DNA of 64,000 nucleotides from JBGTGG01 sp964398945 (GTDB lineage Bacteria > Bacteroidota > Bacteroidia > Cytophagales > Cyclobacteriaceae). The notes under the pieces are model-generated. The model was not told where the DNA came from, ran no database searches, and saw only the letters and a program-made list of their open reading frames with translations. The stretch is taken from contig CAYNOT010000010.1 of the NCBI GenBank assembly GCA_964398945.1, forward strand, positions 1 to 64,000, given 5' to 3'. Positions 25,801-33,016 of the stretch are shown piece after piece. Every line of letters starts with the position of its first letter. Position 1 is the stretch's first letter. Both the position numbers and the translations under genes were made by a program.

Positions 25801-26337
25801 AAGGCCGTTGGCAAAGGTGGTTCCGTCAGGGTCTGAAAAATTACCTGAATTTTTACTGGCATCCGTACTTGCTACAATTCCTCCGCTAGGTGAGGTAATG
25901 TAAATTTGTTCGAAGCCGAAAAGTGTTTTTTGCTGTTCTATAAAATCACCAATACTATTTCCTGTTGCGGGTGCATCGAAATTCATTTCATCTTCTACAG
26001 CATCATCACCCATCGGGCTATCTTCTTCTGGGGCTGCTTCAAAAGCATCAAAATCACTTTCTGGAAACGATGAACCCATTTCGTTGCCTGTGGCATTTGA
26101 CCCTTTAATGGCGTCTGCATTTTGGATCATAGAGGCCGCTCCATGGATGCGATTGAAATAAGCACTAAAATACTCTGCACGTGCATCTGCGACTACACTT
26201 AAAGTAGTATGCGCTTTTTCCTGATTGTTGAGGAGGTTATAGTTATAAGTGAAAAAACTTATCGCTGCAACTGCCACCAAGGCAATCAAGAAAATGATAA
26301 CCGTAATTTTTGATCGTATATTTAATTTATTCAACAT
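22837..26337 (-). CDS. SiaA-like multi-sensor PP2C (SpoIIE) phosphatase
   Basis: A 1166-residue inner-membrane receptor. Order: TM1 (11-30), large extracytoplasmic Cache-like sensor (31-326) with an acidic insert (92-125), TM2 (327-349), HAMP (350-402), GAF (455-606), coiled coil with 'NAEEMQATQEELTRS' (636-650), PAS1 (667-782), PAS2 (785-905), a helix 'ITESINYAKRIQTAILP' and SpoIIE/PP2C phosphatase (950-1166). Catalytic acids are present: Asp959 (SGDF), Asp976 (AVDCTGHG), Asp1104 (SDGYPD) and Asp1158 (TDDVLL). The usual aromatic after SGDF is a proline ('SGDFPWY'). It probably dephosphorylates SiaC. The next gene, siaB, follows after 96 bases. Confidence 0.92.
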   Translation of the reverse strand: MLNKLNIRSKITVIIFLIALVAVAAISFFTYNYNLLNNQEKAHTTLSVVADARAEYFSAYFNRIHGAASMIQNADAIKGSNATGNEMGSSFPESDFDAFEAAPEEDSPMGDDAVEDEMNFDAPATGNSIGDFIEQQKTLFGFEQIYITSPSGGIVASTDASKNSGNFSDPDGTTFANGLLKLHFSDVIKDTESNKYFSYAAAPLNTPEGQQLLIIKINLDRAFAILKKYQGLGKTGEVVLARQDPATKKIVLISPLRKEYKNIDFIPGSNAVSVIEKTLEEGPQKQTGVDYSGNETIQITRIIPETNWVVVASMDVAEANGDARSLLTTFVYVSLCLLALTILLSMIITRSIVGPLNSMRNTVGLIAQGILPEKSENHSKDEFGQMGEKVDELVGTLKTNAEFARRIGEGELDTEFKPASDNDILGMSLLNMRTNLIENEKRDNERNWIVRGVAEISEILRLHDSIDALGMDVIKFILEKIGAIQGAFYVVNDENEDDIVIEMRSSFAYGRKKYLKKEFRFAEGLVGQAYAEKDAILRTEIPEDYVSITSGILGDQRPTCILVVPLITNEEVYGILEFAGFKKFDSSQVKFVQELSLILARTIFNIKVNERTRKHLEESQQMSNELQEKQEVLRQNAEEMQATQEELTRSNIQLEEKIEEVNRTQKRMQLLLENASEVITIYEEDHSIRYISPSVETILGYGQKEMIGKSDIDKVHPDYQALFNEIFAKMLQSPDEKVTVQYEYKTKEGNFIWLESTGTNMLANPAIHGFILNSRDITEKRRAEQEQRMRSKMQALSENSLDLITRLENDSISYINPVIQQYTGKNISAFLNKNIRETELDSNILEGWLKIVEEVNATNEKVGAEMIFPSEMGERVMQVNAIPEFDESETLESVLVVSHDITERKAIELEIQTKNKKITESINYAKRIQTAILPNNRVISKALPDSFILYKPKDVVSGDFPWYIQMKDEIFIAAVDCTGHGVPGALLSLIGYFLLNDIVRSRKITEPGIILDLLDEGVTTTLRQDEDATTKDGMDIALCKINVATGAVEYAGAHRPLYVMQKGIMEEVKGNKFPIGGGIFKNQTNFTNTKLKLNKGDSIYFCSDGYPDQFGGPENRKFGPKRTRELIDEVHAKSMAEAAKRFDQEWENWRGDVKQTDDVLLIGIKF

Positions 26338-26355
26338 AAGCGTTGGGCGCTAAGG

Positions 26356-27120
26356 TTAATTTAAATTTCCTGAAAGTTTATCGGCTATCAATTGTCCAGC
26401 CTTTTCTACAAAATCCCGTTCTTCTTTGCTAAAGTTTTTAAAGGAGGCAAGTTCAATGACCCCCAGTATATCCTCTCCATGAATTAGTGGAACGATGGAA
26501 AGGAACCGTGGCGAAGCACTGCCCAATCCCGAAACTATTTTTATATATCCTTCGGGGATATCATCGATGTACATCGTCTTTTTCATGGATGCACTTTGCC
26601 CAACCAGGCCTTCCCCAAAATTGAAAGTCGTGGCATTGTTTTCATCCATTGGCAATGCATAGCTGCCCATCATTTCGACCACCCGCTTTCCATCTATTTC
26701 TTTCTTTATATACAATGCACCTTGACCTGCTTCTACCTTTTTGCAGATTTCCAACAATGCGTTTTGTGATATTTCTTTCTCTTCCGACAATCTTTTTAAA
26801 ATAGCCGTGATTTCCTCAACACCAATTGCATTTTTTTCTTCGCGTGTTTTCTGCTCTGCAGATTTGTCTTCTGCCTTTTTCTCTACAAACACGACTACTT
26901 CCTTTTTGGAATTCAATACTAAGAAATAGGCAGATATCCCAATCCCGAACACGGCTATTACCAGTATGTAGATCTTCGACCAGGTACCGCTGAAATCCCC
27001 GGTTAGCCCCAAGGAGGTGGGCAATGTATAAAGCGAGAAGAGCAACCAGACGAGTCCAATTGCAAAAAAGGCCGCAAGTACCATACTTTGTTTAAGCCGA
27101 TCTTTTAATAGTTCCTTCAT
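26356..27120 (-). CDS. Membrane GAF-domain sensor protein
   Basis: A 254-residue protein with two N-terminal membrane helices (about 13-31 and 50-69), a charged linker (72-100) and one GAF domain (about 104-248). The GAF has 'GEGLVGQSASMKKTMYIDDIP' and 'GYIKIVSGLGSASPRF' pieces, nearly the same as in the two large sensors of this cluster. No output domain is present, so it must act through a partner. Its start overlaps the cheB stop by four bases (ATGA), and its stop is 18 bases before the SiaA-like gene. Confidence 0.88.
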   Translation of the reverse strand: MKELLKDRLKQSMVLAAFFAIGLVWLLFSLYTLPTSLGLTGDFSGTWSKIYILVIAVFGIGISAYFLVLNSKKEVVVFVEKKAEDKSAEQKTREEKNAIGVEEITAILKRLSEEKEISQNALLEICKKVEAGQGALYIKKEIDGKRVVEMMGSYALPMDENNATTFNFGEGLVGQSASMKKTMYIDDIPEGYIKIVSGLGSASPRFLSIVPLIHGEDILGVIELASFKNFSKEERDFVEKAGQLIADKLSGNLN

Positions 27121-27710
27121 TTGTATTGCTTATCAAGTTCTTTTAAAAATTCCACAATCTGGTCGATGGAGAGCACGTGGTCAATTTTGGTTACGGCCAG
27201 TGCAGCTTTTGGCATGGTTTCAATCATACATTCTGCAGGATCCTGTACAATCGTCCTGCCGCCCCAATCGGCAATGCTTTTCATCCCCAATGCCCCATCC
27301 CGGTTGGCACCGGACAGCAAGATACCGATCAATTTGTTCTTATAGTTATAGGCGCAGGTACTCAATGTAATATCGATTGCCGGACGTGAGTTATTGACCA
27401 TTTCTTCAGTAGAAAGTGCAAAGTAGTTCCCCAACTCCACCGAAAGGTGGTAATTCGAGGGTGCCAGATAGACACCGCCTTTTTTTATTGGTTCCTTATC
27501 GTCCGGTTCGGTTACTTTCACAACACTTTTTATCGATAGTGCTTCAACAAATCCATTGCGCACATGTTTGAGCCTGTGCAAACTCATAATAATCGGCAAG
27601 GTAAATCCTTGTGGTAGCTGGGAGAGAATTTTTACTACCCCCTGAAAGCTTCCAGCGGACCCTCCTATAACAACGGCCTTAAAGCTGTTATTTAAGTTGA
27701 ATTTATCCAT
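27117..27710 (-). CDS. cheB: CheB-type methylesterase without receiver domain
   Basis: A 197-residue stand-alone CheB catalytic domain, which removes methyl groups from (or deamidates) receptor glutamates. The triad is visible: Ser18 in 'GGSAGS', His45 in 'SLHRLKH' and Asp138 in 'LLSGANRDGALGMK'. The substrate loops 'VYLAPSNYHLSV' and 'RPAIDITL' are standard. The usual N-terminal response-regulator domain is absent, so CheA-type phosphorylation cannot control it. It lies 12 bases after cheR and overlaps the GAF protein gene. Confidence 0.92.
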   Translation of the reverse strand: MDKFNLNNSFKAVVIGGSAGSFQGVVKILSQLPQGFTLPIIMSLHRLKHVRNGFVEALSIKSVVKVTEPDDKEPIKKGGVYLAPSNYHLSVELGNYFALSTEEMVNNSRPAIDITLSTCAYNYKNKLIGILLSGANRDGALGMKSIADWGGRTIVQDPAECMIETMPKAALAVTKIDHVLSIDQIVEFLKELDKQYK

Positions 27711-27722
27711 TGGGTCTGCTAC

Positions 27723-28544
27723 CTATTCCTTTATTTTCTTATAAACTTTTTCCTCATTGTTGGCCACGATAAAGCGGTTGGCATAATCGCACCAAATGAG
27801 CGATTCTTTCGATCCGATAGCCAGGTATCCATATTTGAATAAACTTGCATGGAATTTCTTCAACACTTCATTTTGAAGTGTTTGGTTGAAGTAGATCATT
27901 ACGTTTCGGCAAAGGATCAAATCAAACTTGTTGAAGACATCCCCCAACACCAGATCGTGTTTTCGGAAACTTACGTTGCTCAAAAGGTTTTTGTCGAAAA
28001 CGGCATTGCCATTTTCTTCCTTAAAATAATCCTTTAATTGTCCTGTACCCTGATAGCGGATATAGTTCTTTTCGTTGAGGTCAATATTTTTGATAGGATA
28101 GCTACCGGACTTGGCGCGCTCGAGGATATTCACGTCCAGGTCAGTGGCAATAACGGTAACATCCTGATGGATTCCCATTTCTTTTAAAAGGATGGCCATG
28201 GAAAGCACTTCTTCCCCGCTGGAACAGCCTGCATGCCAAATCTTGAATTGCTTATGGTTCAGCAAAATGGCCGGGATGATTTCTTCGCGCATAACCCGCC
28301 AAAAGCTTGGGTCGCGGAACATTTCGGTTACGTTCACGGTCAACTCGTCCAAAAACTCATTAATAAAGGAGGGGTTTTCCTCCAATTTTTTGATGAGTCC
28401 GTCAACCGTCATTTTTTTAAGCTCAATAATGCGGAGAACCCTTCTTTTAAAAGAAGACATTGCATAGTTCCGGAAGTCGTATCGGTACTTCTGGTATATG
28501 AGTTCTGAAATCCGCTTGAGGTCGGCAATGTCAATATCTTGCAT
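27723..28544 (-). CDS. cheR: CheR family protein-glutamate methyltransferase
   Basis: A 273-residue SAM-dependent methyltransferase that methylates glutamates of receptors. The N-terminal four-helix domain ('YDFRNYAMSSFKRRVLRII') is followed by the SAM site 'WHAGCSSGEEVLSMAILLKE' and the motif 'FDLILCRNVMIYFNQTLQ'; 'TEMFRDPSFW' is the CheR signature before the SAM site. Length is normal. It is the first gene of the minus-strand run cheR-cheB-GAF-siaA-like-siaB-siaC-ABC. There is no CheA, CheW or CheY gene in the window, so the methylated receptor is probably a neighbour. Confidence 0.93.
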   Translation of the reverse strand: MQDIDIADLKRISELIYQKYRYDFRNYAMSSFKRRVLRIIELKKMTVDGLIKKLEENPSFINEFLDELTVNVTEMFRDPSFWRVMREEIIPAILLNHKQFKIWHAGCSSGEEVLSMAILLKEMGIHQDVTVIATDLDVNILERAKSGSYPIKNIDLNEKNYIRYQGTGQLKDYFKEENGNAVFDKNLLSNVSFRKHDLVLGDVFNKFDLILCRNVMIYFNQTLQNEVLKKFHASLFKYGYLAIGSKESLIWCDYANRFIVANNEEKVYKKIKE

Positions 28545-28563
28545 CCCTTAGGTTCTTTTTGTT

Positions 28564-28586
28564 CAAAAATACTATGCCAGCATAGT
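28564..28586 (-). promoter_or_regulatory. Putative promoter and palindromic operator of the cheR operon
   Basis: The minus strand has TATTTTTG (28564-28571), an exact -7 consensus, 19 bases before the cheR ATG. Directly upstream and touching it is the palindrome ACTATGC-CA-GCATAGT (28571-28586, plus-strand reading), seven paired bases each side. A dimeric regulator bound there would overlap RNA polymerase. No clear -33 TTG is seen, which would fit an activated promoter. Confidence 0.5.
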
Positions 28587-28641
28587 ACGGGCTACCTTTT
28601 TCTTGTGCAAAAAGTACACATGTGAAATATAACCTGTATGG

Positions 28642-28666
28642 CCTCTCCTTTCCTATAAGGGAGAGG
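28642..28666. terminator. Stem-loop between the HAMP-GAF gene and cheR
   Basis: CCTCTCC (28642-28648) pairs with GGAGAGG (28660-28666) across an 11-base loop. It has no T run. It lies upstream of cheR and could back up the terminator at 28691-28737 or be part of a regulatory leader. Confidence 0.35.
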
Positions 28667-28690
28667 TTGCCAGTAGCTACTAATTACTTG

Positions 28691-28737
28691 AAAAAAAGGG
28701 GTTTAAAAAACTTTGATTTGAAAAAAGAACCCTTTTA
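28691..28737 (-). terminator. Terminator of the HAMP-GAF sensor gene
   Basis: AAAAGGGGTTT (28694-28704) pairs with AACCCTTTT (28728-28736) with one bulged base. On the minus strand the stem ends in a run of T. It begins eight bases after the stop of the 609-residue sensor, so that gene probably does not read through into cheR. Confidence 0.5.
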
Positions 28738-28743
28738 AACGGA

Positions 28744-30573
28744 TTATTTTGAAATTCCTCTTTTGCGCAATTCTTCTTGTGTGATTCGCAACCCCTCTAC
28801 TTGCAGTTGCAGGGCCTTTTCTATTTCGACTGCCGTGGCCCATTCATCACCATGAGGGTCTTTATTTGTCAACGCTTCTTCAAGTTGCTTGATTTTACTT
28901 ACATGGGCAGCTTCTATCTCTTTCATTTCTTTGGTAAGCTGTTGAACTAATTCGGGATTGCCTTTATTTTCTTCCAATTCCCTAATCTTTTCCAGGTAAG
29001 AATTTTCCTTGCGCGCCATTTCTTCCTGCGTAGCTTGCAATTCTTCCATGTTTTGGCGCATTTCCTCTTCCTGCGAACGCATGGCCTCGGTAGTCATTTT
29101 GAATTCTTCCAACAACTTGGCATTCTTTTCTGAGGCTTTTACACTGGAAAGGGTTGCCGCTATTGATTCCCCTAGTTTTTCCACAAAGGCAATTTCATGT
29201 GGTAAATATTGGTTTAAGCTCGCCAGTTCCACCATACCGTACACATCCTTGTCAATTTTTAAAGGGATCAACAATATGTTGCCCGGCTTGGCATCGCCCA
29301 GGCCTGAGGTGATTTTGATATAATCATCCGGGACCTTGGTAAGGTGGGTGGTTTCTTTTTCGAGAAAGGTTTGCCCCAACAGGCCTTCGCCTAGTTTTAC
29401 CTTACGGGATTCAAACTTTTTGTGGTCAAAGGCAAAAAGGGAGATCAACTCCAGGTATTTATCAGCCGGGTTTTCATCATTTAATAGATAAATCCCCCCC
29501 TGGTTCGATTTTGTATACTGCACCAACGATCCAATAATCTTGTCGCCAAGGGTTTGGATGTCTTGCGAAGATCTGAGGATATCCGAAAAGGTTGCCAACC
29601 CTTCATTTGCCCACTTCCGCTTCTCATCGTTTTCATTGATCGTACGGAGTTTCGACTGCATGGACACCAGGGAGTCGGCCAGTTTGTTCTTTCCTTCAGC
29701 GTAATTATTGTCGAGTACCTGATAGTTTAAACTCAAATCGCCATCGCCAATGCGTTCGATAAATTCAGAGGCGTCTTTCAGTTCTTCGATCACTTCGTTT
29801 ACTTGCTTTGCAACCAAACCTATTTCATTTGGTTTTAAATGATAGGTATGGATATGGTTTTTGGTATTTTGCCCGATAAGCTTAATTGGGGACAATAATT
29901 GCTTTTGAATCCAATAGAACACCGCCAGAATAAGGACTGTATCCACCAGGAAGGAGCCCCAAAGGAGGGCCGATAGCCAACTGTTGGCGCGGGCACGCTC
30001 GGTATACAAGTCGTGGATTAGTTTATCATAGGAAGTCAAAACATTTTTCCATTGGCCGTTGACAATCATCCTGGCCTTTTCAAAATTTTGGTTCACTTTT
30101 AATTCGGTGATGGTTTCAGCAATGCCCGTTGAGTCATCTACCATCAAGGTTTCCCGTATGGTTTCTTTTTCTTCTGATAATAGAACAAGTGTGCTATTCT
30201 TAAACTCTTGCCATTGGCTTTTCAATACTTTAAAACTGACCATCGGAATGGGGTCCAATGGATCTATAGTCTGGCCTTGATCATTCACCCTTCCCCCGTT
30301 TTCAAATACAGCATGCATTTGTTCCAAGGTTTGAATGTCACTGATCACAGCAGAAGAAAGTGCGGTGTTTCCATTTAACACCTGTTGCATTTGTAAGGCG
30401 ATGTCGTTGCTTTGGGTTTGTGCCTTTCTGGCAAAATCAATCCCGTTTGCGTTGCGGTCCCTCCTTTCAATTTCATGATGGATGAAAAGGAATTGACAGA
30501 GCAATACAACCAGAAAAAACAACAATAACGAGAGCGACTGGAATTTTAGTGATTTATTCAGAAAGAACTTCAT
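28744..30573 (-). CDS. Transmembrane HAMP-GAF coiled-coil sensor
   Basis: A 609-residue membrane sensor: TM1 (13-31), extracytoplasmic helical domain (32-199), TM2 (200-222), HAMP (about 223-300), GAF (about 326-476) and a long coiled coil (480-600). The coiled coil holds 'NMEELQATQEEMARK' (508-522) and a later 'RITQEELRK' (596-604). No kinase, cyclase or MCP signalling hairpin is seen. The layout is that of a receptor read out through its coiled coil, and the motif is nearly identical to one in the SiaA-like phosphatase. It lies just upstream of cheR and is the best candidate substrate for CheR/CheB. Confidence 0.85.
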   Translation of the reverse strand: MKFFLNKSLKFQSLSLLLFFLVVLLCQFLFIHHEIERRDRNANGIDFARKAQTQSNDIALQMQQVLNGNTALSSAVISDIQTLEQMHAVFENGGRVNDQGQTIDPLDPIPMVSFKVLKSQWQEFKNSTLVLLSEEKETIRETLMVDDSTGIAETITELKVNQNFEKARMIVNGQWKNVLTSYDKLIHDLYTERARANSWLSALLWGSFLVDTVLILAVFYWIQKQLLSPIKLIGQNTKNHIHTYHLKPNEIGLVAKQVNEVIEELKDASEFIERIGDGDLSLNYQVLDNNYAEGKNKLADSLVSMQSKLRTINENDEKRKWANEGLATFSDILRSSQDIQTLGDKIIGSLVQYTKSNQGGIYLLNDENPADKYLELISLFAFDHKKFESRKVKLGEGLLGQTFLEKETTHLTKVPDDYIKITSGLGDAKPGNILLIPLKIDKDVYGMVELASLNQYLPHEIAFVEKLGESIAATLSSVKASEKNAKLLEEFKMTTEAMRSQEEEMRQNMEELQATQEEMARKENSYLEKIRELEENKGNPELVQQLTKEMKEIEAAHVSKIKQLEEALTNKDPHGDEWATAVEIEKALQLQVEGLRITQEELRKRGISK

Positions 30574-30590
30574 GGCCTAAAAATAGAAAA

Positions 30591-31073
30591 TTACTTCTTT
30601 CCGTCCTGATGTAAGTTATCCTTTGTGAAGCCAAAGGGCAATAGTGATGCAGCAGTGCCTGTTTTTATCCAGTTATCGGGTGTTGCCAGCATCACCACTT
30701 CAATGGGGGAACCCTGGCGCATTTCAAATTCTTGCATCACTTGTCTGCACGCACCACAAGAGGTGGCCGGGATCAATTCTTTGTGATTCTTTTTATGCGC
30801 AATTACCGCCATTTTAAGGATTTTTTTTTCAGGATGTTCCACCCCCGCTGTGTAGAGTGCTACACGTTCCGCACACATACAAAGTGGGTAAGAAGCATTC
30901 TCCTGATTGGCGCCAATGACCACGGTACCATCTTCCAGAATCAATGCTGCACCTACAAAGAATTTAGAATAGGGTGCATACGCATGCATAGATGCTTCTT
31001 TTGCTTTGTGCACGAGGTATTTGGACTCCGCATCAAGTTCTTCAATGGTTGCGAAAGTTTTTACTGAATCCAT
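30591..31073 (-). CDS. cdd: Cytidine deaminase
   Basis: A 160-residue zinc-dependent enzyme of pyrimidine salvage that converts cytidine to uridine. The zinc site is 'CAERVALY' (Cys ligand and catalytic Glu) and 'TSCGACRQ' (two Cys ligands); 'PYSKFFVGAAL' and 'NQENASYPLCMCAE' form the substrate site. In-frame ATGs exist eight codons upstream (31097) and further, but the start at 31073 gives the normal N-terminal length and a TACCTTTA box lies at 31107-31114 on this strand, so the farthest start is excluded. It is 17 bases from the HAMP-GAF gene. Confidence 0.93.
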   Translation of the reverse strand: MDSVKTFATIEELDAESKYLVHKAKEASMHAYAPYSKFFVGAALILEDGTVVIGANQENASYPLCMCAERVALYTAGVEHPEKKILKMAVIAHKKNHKELIPATSCGACRQVMQEFEMRQGSPIEVVMLATPDNWIKTGTAASLLPFGFTKDNLHQDGKK

Positions 31074-31175
31074 TCCTTTATCCTTTTTATAAAGCATTGA
31101 AGATAATAAAGGTACCACAGGTTAAAAAGTATTACTGAAGAATTCATTTACTTTGGGCTTCACGATATTATAGAA

Positions 31176-32510
31176 ATGAACAAATCCATTTTAGTGCTGG
31201 GCGCAGGCCGGTCATCCTCATCCTTGATTCACTATTTGCTGAACACGTGTGCTGAACAACAGTGGGAAATAATCATCGGGGACAACCACCTGGAAAGTGC
31301 ACGTGAAAAAATTGGCGGCCACAAACATGGTAAAGCCCTTTTTTTTGATATCAATAATGAAAGCCAAAGTGTTGAAGTCATTCGCCATGCGGATTTGGTG
31401 ATTTCCTTGTTGCCTCCCCATTTTCATCCGACAGTGGCGCGGCATTGCCTTCGTGAAGGCAAACATTTGGTAACGGCCAGCTATGTTTCGGATGAAATGC
31501 GTGAAATGCACAAGGAAGCACTTGAAAAAAAACTGATATTCTTAAATGAATGTGGGCTTGACCCGGGCATCGATCACATGAGTGCAATGCAGGTGATGGA
31601 CCGTATCCGCAACGAAGGCGGTGCTATCCATTCTTTCGAATCATTTACCGGGGGGTTGATTGCCCCGCAAACCGATCCTGAAAACCCATGGCGCTATAAG
31701 TTTACCTGGAACCCACACAACGTGGTGACTGCCGGACAAAGTACTGCCAAGTTTTTGCAAGAAGGTGAATACAAATACATACCCTACCATCAATTGTTTA
31801 AGCGCACTACGTTTGTGCACGTTCCGGGGTATGGGGATTTTGAAGGATACGCAAACCGCGACTCACTAAAATATCTGGAAGACTATAAATTGAACGGGAT
31901 CAAGACCATGTTGCGCGGAACCTTGCGCAACGATGGATTCTGTGCAGCCTGGTATGCGTTTGTATATTTGGGATGTTGTGATGACACCTATAAAATGGAG
32001 GGTGTTTCAAGCATGACCCACCGTGATTTCTTTGGTGCGTTTGTGAATTATGATCCGGACCGCACGTTGGAAGAGCGGATTGCCCGAAGATGTTCCCTGG
32101 CGATTGATGGAGTTGAAATGCAAAAGCTGAAATGGATGGGGATGTTTGATTATGAACGGGTTGGTTTGGAAGGAGGGACCCCCGCACAAGTCCTGGTACA
32201 CATCCTGAACAAGAAATGGAAATTGGCACCACAGGACAAAGACATGATTGTGATGTGGCACCGGTTTAAGTTTGTACAGAACAATGAACAAAAAGAAATC
32301 CAGGCTTCGTTGGTGGTGGAAGGGGAGGATGCTGTTCATACGGCCATGGCAAAAACAGTAGGGCTTCCGTTGGCGATCGCCTCGAAACTTATTTTGCAAA
32401 ATAAAATCAAGAAGCGCGGGGTTGCCATTCCGGTAGATGCCGAAATTTATGAGCCGGTGTTGGCGGAGTTGAAAACGCTGGGGGTTGAGTTGGTGGAGCG
32501 GGAGATGTGA
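31176..32510 (+). CDS. Saccharopine dehydrogenase family protein
   Basis: A 444-residue protein with an N-terminal Rossmann fold ('SILVLGAGRSSSSLIHYLL', then 'DLVISLLPPHFHPTVARHCL') and the saccharopine dehydrogenase C-terminal domain ('NECGLDPGIDHMSAMQVMD', 'SFTGGLIAPQTDPENPWRYKFTWNP'). 'LDPGIDHM' is the family hallmark. The eukaryotic relative is the glutamate-forming saccharopine reductase of lysine metabolism. In Bacteroidota the gene is common and the physiological reaction is not settled. It diverges from cdd. Confidence 0.9.
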   Translation: MNKSILVLGAGRSSSSLIHYLLNTCAEQQWEIIIGDNHLESAREKIGGHKHGKALFFDINNESQSVEVIRHADLVISLLPPHFHPTVARHCLREGKHLVTASYVSDEMREMHKEALEKKLIFLNECGLDPGIDHMSAMQVMDRIRNEGGAIHSFESFTGGLIAPQTDPENPWRYKFTWNPHNVVTAGQSTAKFLQEGEYKYIPYHQLFKRTTFVHVPGYGDFEGYANRDSLKYLEDYKLNGIKTMLRGTLRNDGFCAAWYAFVYLGCCDDTYKMEGVSSMTHRDFFGAFVNYDPDRTLEERIARRCSLAIDGVEMQKLKWMGMFDYERVGLEGGTPAQVLVHILNKKWKLAPQDKDMIVMWHRFKFVQNNEQKEIQASLVVEGEDAVHTAMAKTVGLPLAIASKLILQNKIKKRGVAIPVDAEIYEPVLAELKTLGVELVEREM

Positions 32511-32541
32511 TCTTAAAACTCATCGGGATCGAACATAAAAA

Positions 32542-32778
32542 ATGAAGGAACAGCAAAAAATATCCATCCGTTTTTTTGATGACCGCGAAGTGCGTGCTCT
32601 GTGGGACGAGCAACACGCCAAGTGGTGGTTCTCGGTATTGGATATAGTAGCTGTGCTTACTGGCCAAGACGACTATACAAAAACCCGCAACTATTGGAAA
32701 TATCTCAAAGCCAAGCTAAAGAAAGAAAACAATCAGTTGGTTAGTGCCACTACCCAACTGAAATTACTTGCCAGTTAG
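32542..32778 (+). pseudogene. Truncated BRO-N/DinD-like protein gene
   Basis: A 78-codon fragment with the BRO-N type core 'WWFSVLDIVAVLTGQDDYTKTRNYWKYLKAKLKKE', read here as two adjacent motifs ('WWFSVLDIVAVLTG' and 'RNYWKYLKAKLKKE'), then 'QLKLLAS' and a stop. Full-length relatives, found with phages and restriction systems, run on for about 200 further residues after this point ('LLA.DGK..LTDVAD'). Nothing downstream continues that sequence in any frame. It is most likely a decayed mobile-DNA gene. Confidence 0.55.
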
Positions 32779-33016
32779 GGAATACGATGCTGGGGTCTAC
32801 GCTTTTCGTGGACCGATTGAATCGTGCGGCTCCAACACCAAACAGTTGCCAACAAAGTGCACAATGCATGGTGGGCGACCGTGTGGTATTTAAATGTTGT
32901 TTCCTATATTTCGAAAACGTTTCGATGGACAAGGCCAGCTTCAAATGCTACAATAGTGTGCAAAGGCGTTCCAGCCAATACTAAACCGGTTATCGAAACC
33001 AAAAAAGAAAGAATCT
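32779..33016. other. Gene-free stretch, probable decayed insertion
   Basis: No frame here reads like a real protein. It follows the truncated BRO-like gene directly, and 32845-32890 has a richer GC content than the flanks. It may be foreign DNA left from the event that cut the BRO-like gene. I see no terminal repeats or transposase. Confidence 0.35.
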
